Numbered from the stretch's first letter, positions 10,838 through 21,586 are shown. The stretch is DNA of 64,000 nucleotides from Phytophthora colocasiae (GCA_018806915.1 JAGKQI010000028.1:496001-560000), one strand, 5' to 3'. Numbers and translations are program-made. Notes: generated by a model from the letters alone, not told the origin.

Positions 10838-10861
10838 TGAATATCGTCGACACTTGGGAAC

Positions 10862-10875
10862 AAAATGGAGAATGG
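10862..10875 (-). promoter_or_regulatory. Oomycete initiator-like element upstream of CE2
   Basis: The minus strand reads CCATTCTCCATTTT, a full match to the CATTYYNCAWTTT core. It starts about 25 nt upstream of the chosen ATG and supports that start. Confidence 0.65.
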
Positions 10876-11823
10876 CAGCAACGTTCTGGGCCGCAACCGC
10901 GTATGAAGTCGTGCAAAATTGCGATAAATACAACAGAATCTTGAGCTTGACGCTTGGCATTGACCATCCTGCTCAAAGGTGCATCATCGTTTCTGGCTAC
11001 TGATGACTGGGCTCGCTCCCTACTGCAACCACACTGGTTGAAGTGCGCTCTTGGCTTCACTATGCTAACGCTGTGCATGTTTTTTACAGTCGTCTAGTGC
11101 ATTGGATTGTGATCCCTATCAAGGGCGACCGACCCAATTGCCCCATTGAAACCTTTGGAGCTTGGTTTCCAGGCTGGAGCTTGACGAAGAGAGGTCGAGT
11201 GTCCGATGCCGACGCGTGAGCTCTAGGAGTGGGCTGTTGCTTGGTTGTCCGTGCACCTCTAGGCTAAAGCTTTGCTCTGTACGGTACGAGGTCTGCTTCG
11301 GCCAAAGGGCCACTGGCTGCAGTGGAAATGCGCCTCTATACACATAATTCACAGCACAGGCAACCGGCCTTGACAATTGCGACGTGCTTCAAGCAGGACT
11401 TGGTCCTGATGGTCAGGAGCGGCGCTCCGACTCGAGTCCGAGCGCGGGTCTTGAAGAACCTCCCGTCAGAGTGCCACTGACCAACTGATCCCATTGGAAC
11501 CGGAACTTGAAGTTCACGATCCAAAGCTGCTGATCCAATCGAAGCTCTGGTCACCGCAGTGTCTTTGCATGTCTGAATCAAGTGTCGAGTCCACACTGCA
11601 GACTGCTGCCGTCACTACTGTACAGTCTACCCGGGGCCGAGAGATGCATGTTCGTATGTAAATAGCTCTGTCCGTATATACTGTGTGGTGCATGCAGTCT
11701 GGAACGCTCAAACACAACTGACTAAGACATTTGCGCTAACACTGTGTATCGCTGCTCAGAGGTTGATCAAATGCCGGTCCGGAAAGGTTTGCTGCTGATA
11801 ATCGCGCATCCCACGCGCTGGAG

Positions 11824-11866
11824 GAACACACAGAACTTCTGTGTGTTCACTTCTGTGACAGAAGTG
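11824..11866. repeat. Two abutting perfect hairpins
   Basis: The first stem pairs GAACACACAGAA with TTCTGTGTGTTC (12 bp, 1-nt loop). The second pairs CACTTCTGT with ACAGAAGTG (9 bp, 1-nt loop) and shares one base with the first. This style matches the hairpin tiling of the Gypsy-1 family further right. Confidence 0.85.
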
Positions 11867-12223
11867 GTGTGTCCTTGTAGTTGAACAGGACTCATGAACG
11901 TGTACGGTTTGATGCGTGGTTGCCGTGATCAGCCGCGTTTACGCGACGTGGAGACGACTCGCTAGTCGATAAACCATATGGTTCAACTTCAACTTGGTGT
12001 AAGCTTTTGCCGCAGAGTTCGAAGAGTAAAACACCAACAACATGTACGAGAAAATAAATCAAGTCAAGCTCTTGCCGATCTCCCCAATGATGACATCCAC
12101 TGCAGACTGCACTCGAACTTCAAGCCTAAGGTTGGAGATCACGTAATTGCGGTCACATTGACCTCGGCCTTCGTCTCAACTGCTGCAGCACTTGTCCGAA
12201 CTCGACGTTACATGTTTTACAAT

Positions 12224-12237
12224 TCATTCGCGAATTT
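12224..12237 (+). promoter_or_regulatory. Initiator-like element upstream of GH3-2, one core change
   Basis: Reads TCATTCGCGAATTT. This is the homologous position to the element upstream of GH3-1 but with C to G in the CAATTT core. It marks about the left limit of homology between the two GH3 loci. Confidence 0.5.
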
Positions 12238-12290
12238 GCCATCAACAGCACACACACACCAACACAATCGGAGTGCAAACTGCGAACATC

Positions 12291-14926
12291 ATGGTTTCCG
12301 TTACCTGGGGGATCGCCATAGCCCTCTGCACGCAACTCGTAAGCGCAGGAGACCCCCTCGCCACTGTCTCCTGGCGCACAGGCAACGACAAGGTCGACGC
12401 TATCATCGAAGCTCTCTCCGCCGAGGAGAAGGTCAGTCTTGTTCACGGTGCTGTCGACTCCGACGGCAACCAGCAACAGGCTGGCTACAGCGTCCCCATC
12501 ACGTCGCAGGGTATCCCAGCCATCCGACTTGCGGACGGTGAGGCTGGTATCAACATTGTACAGAACGCCACGGGTCCACCCACACAACTCAACGTCGCTG
12601 CTACCTGGTCACTCAACGCCGCGTACCAGCACGGCGTGATCACAGGTAAAGAGGCCAAGCTGTTCAACATGGCGGTGGCGCTATCACCACGGGTCAACAT
12701 TCTGCGTGACCCCGTGGAAGGAAACTTCTGGCAGTCCTACAGCGAGGACCCGTACCTGAACGCCCGTCTTGGTATCCAGGGCGTCAAGGGTCTGCAGGAT
12801 CAAGGATCCATGGCCAACGCCAAGCAGATCGGGCCGTCGTCCACCGGTGCAAGTGCTGGTGACACCAACAGCATCGTGGACTTGCAGACGCTGCAGGAAC
12901 TCTACTGGGTTGCTCCTGGCACGCTGCTGCAGGAGGGCAACGCCGCCACACTCATGTGCTCGTACGCGCAAATCAACGGCATCCCGGCCTGCCAGTACGA
13001 GCCGCTGTTCAACACCATGCGCGACGACTACAACAGCTCTGCCATCGTCATGAGTGACTGGGGTGCCACACACTCGACGGCCGAGAGTCTCATCGCCGGA
13101 ATGGACCTGGAGATGCCCACCGGTTCGTACTACGACGCGCTGTACGAGTACATTTACGTCTCGCAGAACCTGAGCGAGTCGTACTTGAACCGCGCCGTGG
13201 GTCACATATTGGCCAAGTACGACGAGTTTGGCCTGCTTGGCACAACCACTGAGGGATCGTCACCACTGCCGTCGGACGTGGTGGCGGACCACGCCAAGAT
13301 CTCGTACGACATCGCTGTCAAGTCGGGCGTTCTGCTCAAGAACGACAACAACACGCTGCCGATCAAGTCGGGCACATCCATCGCGGTGATTGGGCCCAAC
13401 GGCGTGCAGTACACGCACGGCACGAACTTCGCGGAGCGCGCATACGGCATTCCGGAGCGTCAGATCTCGACTCTCGAGGCTCTCAAGTCTCGTCTCGGGG
13501 AGGACGTCGCGAACGCCGTCGGCGTGGATCAAGAGGGAACTATCATTCCGTCGACCCACCTGCGCAACCTGAAGGGCAACCCGGGACTGAGTCGCAACGA
13601 CAGTCTGGGCGGAAGCTCGGAGGATGACATTGTATACTTCACGGGCACCTCTGCTCTGCCGAAGAACGCGTCGTACACATGGCAAGGAGAAGTTTACGCA
13701 GAGACGGACGGGTACTACACGTTCTCGTTCGCGCGTGCAATTCCCAAGTGGGAGAACCACACAAACCCAGACTATGGCGCGATCTGGGCACTTGGCACGT
13801 TCAGCCTTAACGGCTCTGAAGTTGGCGAAGGGTACCGTCTGTACGGTGACGGCGGCGTCAAGCCTTGGAGTAACTCGATCGCCACACGTGACAACTGGGA
13901 CAACATCAAGTCGTACGTGTATCTGAAGGAAGGCTGGCACGACCTGGAGGCAAACATCGTCGGTCTACTCGACGAGCCGACGTCTGTGCGTCTGACATGG
14001 GTGACCCCCGCTCAGCGCGCTGCCAACATCCAGATCGCAGTTGACGTCGCCAAGGAGGTCGAGACGCCAATCGTGTTCGCGTTCGCCAATAGCCCCGCCC
14101 AGACGGGTCTGACGCTGGACGACGGCCTGGACGAATCACGGTGACGAAGGTGGCTGCTGTGAATCCGAACACCGTGGTGGTTCTGAACAACGCGGAGCCT
14201 GTGCTGATGCCGTGGCTAGACAACGTGGCTGCCGTGTTGGAGATGCTGTACCCGAACCAAGAAGGCGGTTGGGCCACGGCCGATTTGCTGCTCGGCAACA
14301 ACGTGCCTCAAGGCCGCCTGCCGGTCACGTACCCGGCTAGTCTGGACTCGTCGATGACCCGCAATCCGGACTACCCGGAGCGTGTGGCGACGGAGAGCGG
14401 CAACGCGACATTCAGTGAGGGCCTGAACAACGGCTACCGCTGGTACACGCACACGAACACGAGCGTTCTGTTCCCGTTCGGCTATGGTCTCAGCTACACG
14501 TCGTTCGAGTACAGTAACCCGAACTTCGCGGCATCCAACACGGCGCAGCAGCAGAGCAACAGCGGCCTGAACTACGAGGTTTCTTGCAGTCCGGACGACG
14601 CCGACTTCGTCTTCAGTGTGTCCTTCACGGTTACGAACACTGGCATCGTCAAGGGCGTTGAGGTGCCGCAGGTGTATATTGGTCCGCCGACGGACGCCGT
14701 GACAGCCTACCCGGACGTGAGGTTCGCTGCGTCGACTCTGGTTGGCTTCGCGAATGTGGAGCTGGAGGCTGGTGCGAGTACGACCGTCACTATTGGCGTC
14801 CGTGAGAAGCAGCTGAGCTTCTACAACGTGAACTCGACGAGCTGGGAGGTGGCTAAGGGCGAACGACCCTTGTACATCAGCAAGAACGCGGAGGCGGCGG
14901 TGTTCACTGGAAAAGTGCAGCTGTAA
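12291..14926 (+). pseudogene. GH3 beta-glucosidase second copy, frameshifted (GH3-2)
   Basis: Nearly identical to GH3-1 (about ten amino-acid differences over 877 residues noticed by eye), in opposite orientation, with the same signal peptide and VMSDWG nucleophile motif. At about 14135-14140 the sequence after GACGAA differs and has two extra bases relative to GH3-1. This causes a stop at 14142-14144, and the rest of the enzyme continues in another frame to 14926. The product would lose the C-terminal part of the GH3 C-domain and the Fn3-like domain. A sequencing or assembly error cannot be excluded. No GT-AG intron would restore the frame. Confidence 0.85.
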
Positions 14927-15451
14927 ATTTTACTCGATAGTGCGTCGTTTACCTCTCGCAGTAAAAAGAATGAGTATGGTGGTTATTTGTGGCTTAACAT
15001 CATTTCAGCGGTACGTGCAGCACGAGGTTGAACCTGCCTGCACGTTGCTGCAGTTTGTACCGCTCTGGATGACGTGGTTGAAGTGTCATGATTACCGCGT
15101 TGGATCAGTCGACCTGGCTCATCTCCAAAAATGTGACGAGCCAAGTTGAAGCAAAAGGCAACAATCGGGAAGGAATCCGGTCGGTGTACTGCACTGCAAT
15201 TGGGATCACATCAGCACTCGTGACTAAACGCTTTACATATACCGGTACATGTACTCAGGTTGAGCCATAATCCGTGGTCAAAACGGTTGCGGCAACGGGA
15301 ATGACCCAGCCCCCACTTCTACCATCTTTAACGCATCACTTGGACAGAACTCGAGTTCGGTGGGTTTCGCGTACAAGCCTAGCAAGGCACTGCTCATACG
15401 TCCCATTCTTCAATTTCCAGTATACTGGACCAAGAAAACTCTGTGCTTCAA
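14927..15451. other. Intergenic region between GH3-2 and CE3
   Basis: No gene is supported. It diverges from the GH3-1 3' flank immediately after the stop codon and contains the CE3 promoter. Confidence 0.5.
15401..15419 (+). promoter_or_regulatory. Oomycete initiator-like element upstream of CE3
   Basis: Reads TCCCATTCTTCAATTTCCA, an excellent match to the initiator core. It ends about 32 nt before the ATG at 15452 and supports that start. Confidence 0.7.
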
Positions 15452-17116
15452 ATGAGCCCCCTGTCGACTTCTCTCACGGCTGTGGCCATTTTGTTCGCTT
15501 CAGCCTCCGCGGCCGACCCGCCTACAGTCACCGTCAAGAATGGGTCCTACTACGGTGTCTACCAAGAAACTTACGACCAGGACTTGTTCCTCGGAATGCC
15601 CTACGCACAACCTCCTGTCGGAGACCTCCGCTTCCGCATCCCTCAGTCTTTGAACTCGACCTGGTCCGACGCGAGGAATGCGACCGAGTACTCTCCGGAA
15701 TGCTACGGGTACGGCAGTGACCAGTGGGTTCTGGGCAATATCATCTCGGAGGACTGTTTGACCATCAACGTGGTGCGTCCAAGTGGAATCTCCAGCGACG
15801 CGAAGCTTCCTGTTGGCTTCTGGATCCACGGCGGTGGTTTGTTTCAGGGAGGCAACCGTGACCCTCGCTACAACTTCTCCAACATCATTGACCAGGCTAC
15901 GAAGGCGGGTAAACCCTTCATTGGTGTCAGTATCAACTACCGTCTCCATGGCTTTGGTTTCCTGTACGGAAGTGCAATTAAAGAAGCTGGTGCCACCAAT
16001 CTCGGCTTCCGTGACCAGCGTCTGGCACTGCACTGGGTGCAGGAGAACATCGGAGCTTTTGGCGGAGACCCCGAGAAGGTCACGATTTGGGGCGAAAGTG
16101 CCGGTGGATGGAGCGTTGGCTATCAGCTTCTCGCTTACGGAGGCCGTGACGACGGCTTGTTCCGTGGTGCTATCATGCAGTCCGGTGCTCCGGCCTCTTC
16201 GAGCTACGCGAACGCTTCGGATTGGGACGTTTACTTCAACAACATCACCTCCGCTGCCAACTGCAGCTCCTCAGCGGACAAGCTCGATTGTCTACGCCAG
16301 GTGCCGATCGATTCGCTGTCGTCGATCTTTAACAGCTCTGTGACTGCTTCGGCTTCCTTCCGTCCTGTCATCGACGGTGACTACCTCCAAGACACTGGTG
16401 CAAACCTCCTGAGAGACGGGAAATTCGTCCATGTGCCAATCCTCCACGGAGCCAACCATGACGAAGGTTCTGCTTTTGGAACGTACGGAATCAACTCTAC
16501 GGACGAGTTCCTTGAGTACCTTGTGGCCATGGGCAACACTGCTGAAGAGGCCGAGGTTCTAGCTGCCGTCTATCCTGACATTCCTGAAATTGGCATTCCT
16601 GGGACACTGCATGGCCGTCCGCCAGCGGATTCACCGGCTGGTTCGCAGTTCAAACGCGTGTGCGCGTACGCTGGGGACGCATACATGCACGCCCCTCGTC
16701 GCTACACGGCTGAAGCGTGGGCAGCGAACAATGTCACTAGCTACAGCTACGTCTTCAACGTGCTCGTGAACGGTCTGAGTCAGTACGTGGGTGCTACGCA
16801 CTTCCAGGAGATCGCTTTTGTATTCTACAACCTTGAAGGCAACGGATACGAGAATGCTGTCTCCGTCAATCCGTTCCTGAACCAGCCAGAGACGTTCGCC
16901 CAGCTCGCGCTTGTTATTACCCGTATGTGGTCGAGCTTCATCGTTGACCAAACCCCCAACACGAACGGTGTGACGGCTCTGAAGTGGCCGGAATACACAT
17001 CCGAAAGTGCGCAGAACATCGTGTTCGACGTCAACGTGACGGAGTTGGCCTACATTGAGCCCGATATCTACCGTGCTGAGGGCATCGCGTACCTGTACAG
17101 TCAGTACTTTGAGTAA
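15452..17116 (+). CDS. Secreted type-B carboxylesterase (CE3)
   Basis: A 554-residue paralog of CE1 and CE2. The first true ATG of the frame (15452) begins a signal peptide (MSPLSTSLTAVAILFASASA). Catalytic residues are Ser216 in GESAG, Glu338 in NHDEG and His450 in ATHFQE. It is a tandem neighbour of CE4. Over about 250 bp near the 5' end the two genes are almost identical, although they are clearly diverged elsewhere. It is intact and intronless. Confidence 0.9.
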   Translation: MSPLSTSLTAVAILFASASAADPPTVTVKNGSYYGVYQETYDQDLFLGMPYAQPPVGDLRFRIPQSLNSTWSDARNATEYSPECYGYGSDQWVLGNIISEDCLTINVVRPSGISSDAKLPVGFWIHGGGLFQGGNRDPRYNFSNIIDQATKAGKPFIGVSINYRLHGFGFLYGSAIKEAGATNLGFRDQRLALHWVQENIGAFGGDPEKVTIWGESAGGWSVGYQLLAYGGRDDGLFRGAIMQSGAPASSSYANASDWDVYFNNITSAANCSSSADKLDCLRQVPIDSLSSIFNSSVTASASFRPVIDGDYLQDTGANLLRDGKFVHVPILHGANHDEGSAFGTYGINSTDEFLEYLVAMGNTAEEAEVLAAVYPDIPEIGIPGTLHGRPPADSPAGSQFKRVCAYAGDAYMHAPRRYTAEAWAANNVTSYSYVFNVLVNGLSQYVGATHFQEIAFVFYNLEGNGYENAVSVNPFLNQPETFAQLALVITRMWSSFIVDQTPNTNGVTALKWPEYTSESAQNIVFDVNVTELAYIEPDIYRAEGIAYLYSQYFE

Positions 17117-17335
17117 GTCGACGATGTGAACTGTCAAAGCTTTTTGACATTTATGCTAAGAGGATATCCTTACCACTTCAACCAGTTGTTCAGCAACTTG
17201 CAGGAACGCACGGCTATCCACCAGCAGACGTATGTTATCACCAAAGTTGAAAAGACCTTCTTCAATCGTTTCTTGCGTGGTTGCAGTAGGACGCTGAGGC
17301 GTATTCAATTGCGTGACGGACTTCAAGCTCGAGTG

Positions 17336-17348
17336 CATTCCTCAACTT
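17336..17348 (+). promoter_or_regulatory. Initiator-like element upstream of CE4
   Basis: Reads CATTCCTCAACTT, one mismatch from the initiator core, about 18 nt before the CE4 ATG. Confidence 0.45.
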
Positions 17349-17366
17349 GGTCCAAACTTCACAGAG

Positions 17367-19110
17367 ATGAATGCGTTCAAGTTTTCAGTCGTGATCGGAT
17401 CGATCTTGGCTGCTGCTGCTGCTGCTGCCACTGACCCGCCTACTGTCACTGTCAAGAATGGGTCCTACTACGGTGTCCACCAAGAAACTTACGACCAGGA
17501 CTTGTTCCTCGGAATGCCCTACGCACAACCTCCTGTCGGAGACCTCCGCTTCCGCATCCCTCAGTCCTTGAACGCAACCTGGTCCGACGCGAGGAACGCG
17601 ACTGAGTACTCTCCGGAATGCTACGGGTACGGCAGTGACCAGTGGGTTCTGGGCAATATCATCTCGGAGGACTGTTTGACCATCAACGTGGTGCGTCCGA
17701 GTGGCGTGTCCGAAGGTGCCAATCTACCTGTCGGCGTTTGGATCCACGGCGGAGGCTTCTCCCAAGGTGGATCACGAGACCCGCGCTACAACTTGTCGTA
17801 TATTGTAAATGAAGCCGCAGAAGCGGGAATGCCGTTCATTGGGGTGAGCTTCAACTACCGACTGCAAGCGTTCGGTTTCCTGTATGGAAGTGTTGTGCAG
17901 GACGCTGGAGCAACGAATCTTGGATTCCGAGATCAGCGTTTGGCACTTCACTGGGTGCAAGAGAACATCGCTGCCTTTGGCGGTGACACCGGGAAAGTGA
18001 CGATCTGGGGCGAAAGTGCTGGGGGGCAGGGCGTCTCCTACCAGCTCATCGCGTACGGAGGTCGAGACGACGGACTCTTCCGGAGTGCGATCATGCAGTC
18101 AGGTTCACCCGTCAAGTACATCCCTACTCCGTACACGAACGCTTCGGCTTGGGATGTCTACTACAACAACATCACGGCTGCAACCAACTGCAGCTTGGCG
18201 GTTGATACGCTCGACTGTCTCCGCCAAGTCCCAGTGGAAACTCTGTCGGATATTCTTAACAGTTCAGTTGCTTCTGCTGCACCTTGGGGTCCGGTTATTG
18301 ATGGTGACTACATCCAGGATACAGGCCCCGCCCTGCTCAGTGCAGGTAAATTCGTCCACGTGCCGATTCTACTCGGAACCAACAATGATGAAGGTACTGC
18401 GTTCGGGAAAACAGGCGTTGATACGAGCGAGGAGTTCTTCGAGTATTTGACAGGCAGAGGCTACAGTCAGAGCGAGGCCAACGTGCTGCTGGAATTATAC
18501 CCGGACATCCCTGAAATCGGTATCCCCGGCACCCCCACAGCCGCCCAGGCAACGACACGCCCTACGGGAACATGTACAAGCGGGTGTCTGCGTACGCCGG
18601 AGACAGCACCATGCACGCCCCGCGGCGCTTTATGTCGGAGGTTTGGGCCAGCAACAACGTTATCAGCTACAGTTACCTCTTCAACGTGCTTACTGCCGGC
18701 GTCTCGCAGTACATTGGGTCTACGCACTTCGTCGAGGTCGCGTTCGTCTTCTACAATCTGCTGGGTGACGGATACAACAACTCAGTGGCAACTGATCCGT
18801 TCTTAAACAAGCCGGAGAGCTACAAGCTACTCGCCCGACTGGTGACTCGGATGTGGACGAGCTTCATCGTGAACCAGACCCCGAACCAGTCTGGAGGTAA
18901 GCTGCCCTGCCTTTGATACTACCGGTAATGTTTCATTCTCTTGACGTGTTTCTCGTTTTGTCTGCTGCAGTCACGACGCTCGAGTGGCCCGAGTACGCGC
19001 TTGACGATCCACAGAACATCGTATTCAACGCCAACGTGACGGAAACCGCCTACATTGAGTCTGACACATTCCGAGCAGAGGCGATCGCGCACATGATCAA
19101 CAATCCGTAA
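17367..19110 (+). pseudogene. Type-B carboxylesterase with frameshift and one intron (CE4)
   Basis: Tandem paralog of CE3. The ATG at 17367 begins a signal peptide (MNAFKFSVVIGSILAAAAAA), and GESAG is intact. At about 18531-18536 one base is missing relative to the paralogs (CTCCAC in the expected position reads CCCAC). Translation leaves the frame before the catalytic His; the His-bearing part continues in the -1 frame from about 18540. A 74-bp intron (18897-18970, GTAAGC...CTGCAG) splits the codon before VTTLEW. No other paralog here has it. The second exon ends at 19110. The gene is probably inactive unless the base loss is a sequencing error. Confidence 0.8.
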
Positions 19111-19768
19111 GTGTAGGAAAGTCGAGAAAGCTAAAACTTATCGACCATGGATCTCGTGCCTATCGGTTCTTAGTTCAAGTGGTTGATTTCTCGAAATAAG
19201 TCGTTCAGACGACGATCTCCAACTCGCACCTGGGTAACGAGGGGAAAATGATAGCGCGGCAGTGCGGTGATCAACAGTGGCCGGCGGCAAGGCACCAACT
19301 CGTTCTCTACGCTCGCGTCTGCTGGATTTTCAAAGTCTCTACGTGGCGGTAACTCCAGTAGTTCCTCCACCTTGCAGCATTTCACCACTCGATCCAAAGC
19401 TGCAAGTGCTGCATTAGCCAGCGTTACTTGCGTTGCAAGCGTCGAACATCCTCATCGAAATCAATACGGAGCCAAAAAAGGAGAAGGTGAACCCCGAGAA
19501 GGAGAAGCACCGAACGAGAACCATCCAAAAGCAGCAACACTTCGGTTTCGTTCTCCTTCCGTCCAGACCAGTCGACTGCTAAATGCCCACGAGGATACTG
19601 ATCGACACGTGCCTCGAAAGCGCAGCAGCAGTAGACTAGAGTACTAGTAGGCTACAGCATCGGGTGACAGCCAGTGCTAGGCTTCGTCCGGTTGTCAGGT
19701 CATACAAATCCCAAGTCGATTCCATTCAGGCTGTGTAGAGGCATCCCATTGCGACTTGAGCCGCGTTC
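19111..19768. other. Intergenic region between CE4 and START/FYVE gene
   Basis: No supported gene. An open frame of 126 codons has no recognisable domain. Confidence 0.5.
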
Positions 19769-21586
19769 ATGACGAAGCTGGAGAAGCAGCGCTCGCTGTC
19801 CTCCGCGAGCGGCGGTGGCGTGGGGCGCGCCACGACCAACTCGCGCGGGTCGCTCCAGACGTCCACGGAATATGTGGCCCGCGCGCAGCAGTTCGCAGAT
19901 GCGCGCGTGCACGAGACGCTCCAGAAGTATCACAGCAACCGCGCGGCGGCTTCGTACACGGCCGGAGACTCGGCGGGCGTCGATCGATCGCAGTGGAAAC
20001 TCGCCAAGGGCGGAGGCCGCCACAGTGCTATCGCGTGCTACAAGAAGGTGTCGGCCAGGGGCCCGTTCGGCGGCTTGAGGATACCGCACAGGATGAAACA
20101 GGCTCAGCACGCGGGTGGAGACGGAATGCGCATGACTATGAGCGCCAATAAGAGCGCGCCGTCCGTATCCGTCTCGGACCAGGCCGAATTGCTGGCCATC
20201 GGTGTCGTGCCTGGTGCTCTGGAGGACGTACTACACGGCACTGTGAACCTCACGCCCGAAGCGATGCAGATTGAGAGCGCACACGCCCAGTGTGACCTGT
20301 TGGACAGCCGCTTGCTGGCTTCACTCGTAGCTCCGTCAGCCAATGCGCCGTTCCGCTCGCTCACGCTCAAGTGGGCGCTGCGTCATCACGAAGTGTTGTC
20401 TAGACATCGAGACTACGTGTATTTGGAGGCCACAGGCGTGCTGAGAGACCCGCAGGACAACGGCGCGAGAGTTGGCTATCACCTCGTGCACTCAGTGACG
20501 CTGCCGTCCGCCCCCGAACTAGCGCCGGAGATGCAGATCGTCCGTGGTCATTTGTCCTACTGCTACTTATACAGACAGCAAAGCGAGAGCGAGGTGGAGC
20601 TCTTTTTCCATGGAGGAATGCTGCCACGCGGCGGTGCAAGGGACCGTTTGGCATTCCAGTTGACAGCAGACACGGTGATGGCATCGCCCAGTACAATTGA
20701 GTGCGCGATGATGAAGAAACTGGCCTTCTCACTGCGCACCAAGCAACCCGCAGCTCTTCGACCACCGTCGCCGCCCCTGCATCACACGGAGGAGGACATT
20801 CGACAGACACAGGGAGGACGCAAGAGTCTGTTTGGTGGCAGTATGTTCCGCGCTTCCTCGGCGACCTTCGACAGCAGTCGTAGCAGTATGTCTTTCGGAG
20901 GAGGCCTCGGTGTGAACCCGTGCCGCGTGTGCCACCGTCCGGTGCGAGGCTACTTCGGTGGGAAGGTGACGTGCTGCCAGCTCTGTGACGAACCAGTGTG
21001 CAACCGCTGCAAGGTGAACAAGAAGGTGTTTGTGTTCGAAGGCGGCGTGTTCCACCCCCAGAAGATGGACTTTTGCCCCGAGTGCGTGGTGAATACGAAC
21101 CGTCTGAATGCTGGATGGGTGGCGTCACAGGAGCTCTCAGGTGCTGTGAATCGGGCGAGTGAGCGGAGTAGTTCATCCTCTGAAGGGCTTGGACCCAAGT
21201 CTTCAATTGGACTGGGCTCGTCGTGGCATGGAGGAATGTCACGCATCGATGAAGGTCGCGCCACGATGTCTTCAGACGGTCCGATGATGGGCCATTCAGC
21301 TCCGCAATCTGTCGTGTGGCTTCCCACCGACCACCTCCACCCTCGCCTCACGTCCATCGACCCAATGGAACTAGAAGAAGAGGACGATTTGAGTGAGGAG
21401 GAAGGGCCAGAGCACGAGGGATACGACCGGATTGAGGACGACAGCTTCATCGACACTGAAGCGTTCGTGACACTGGATGACGACGACGACATCATCCCCA
21501 TGATCGGCGAGGAGGACGAGTTCGAGAGCGAACAAACGCTCTCGGTGGACCTCGTATACGTCTCGGACGAGATTAACGTCCGCTAA
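19769..21586 (+). CDS. START-like / FYVE-type zinc-finger protein
   Basis: A 605-residue paralog of the protein at the left edge. A START-like region covers about residues 140-325 (ending CAMMKKLAFSLR). A FYVE-like zinc finger covers about 385-439, from CRVC through CCQLC and CNRC to CPEC. The C-terminal third is Ser-rich and then strongly acidic with an EDD-rich tail. The expected role is binding of lipid or phosphoinositide at membranes; this is inferred from the domains. Canonical FYVE ligands such as the R(R/K)HHCR patch are not obvious, so phosphoinositide binding is uncertain. No intron was seen. Confidence 0.85.
   Translation: MTKLEKQRSLSSASGGGVGRATTNSRGSLQTSTEYVARAQQFADARVHETLQKYHSNRAAASYTAGDSAGVDRSQWKLAKGGGRHSAIACYKKVSARGPFGGLRIPHRMKQAQHAGGDGMRMTMSANKSAPSVSVSDQAELLAIGVVPGALEDVLHGTVNLTPEAMQIESAHAQCDLLDSRLLASLVAPSANAPFRSLTLKWALRHHEVLSRHRDYVYLEATGVLRDPQDNGARVGYHLVHSVTLPSAPELAPEMQIVRGHLSYCYLYRQQSESEVELFFHGGMLPRGGARDRLAFQLTADTVMASPSTIECAMMKKLAFSLRTKQPAALRPPSPPLHHTEEDIRQTQGGRKSLFGGSMFRASSATFDSSRSSMSFGGGLGVNPCRVCHRPVRGYFGGKVTCCQLCDEPVCNRCKVNKKVFVFEGGVFHPQKMDFCPECVVNTNRLNAGWVASQELSGAVNRASERSSSSSEGLGPKSSIGLGSSWHGGMSRIDEGRATMSSDGPMMGHSAPQSVVWLPTDHLHPRLTSIDPMELEEEDDLSEEEGPEHEGYDRIEDDSFIDTEAFVTLDDDDDIIPMIGEEDEFESEQTLSVDLVYVSDEINVR

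Larger units (their letters stand above)
10838..12290. other. Intergenic region between divergent CE2 and GH3-2
   Basis: A bidirectional upstream region of about 1.45 kb. No gene is supported. It contains promoter elements for both neighbours and a pair of strong hairpins near its middle. Confidence 0.5.

Noticed and set aside
14130..14150. Intron that would rescue the GH3-2 frame
   Set aside because: No GT-AG pair is nearby; the difference from GH3-1 is a simple two-base change in length.
18520..18560. Second intron in CE4 at the frameshift
   Set aside because: Alignment to the paralogs shows a one-base loss with no inserted sequence.
19267..19647. 126-codon ORF between CE4 and the START/FYVE gene
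   Set aside because: No recognisable features and no promoter-like element.
20400..21242. 280-codon ORF opposite the START/FYVE gene
   Set aside because: Arg/Ser-rich shadow frame with no family signal; the sense strand has a clear gene.
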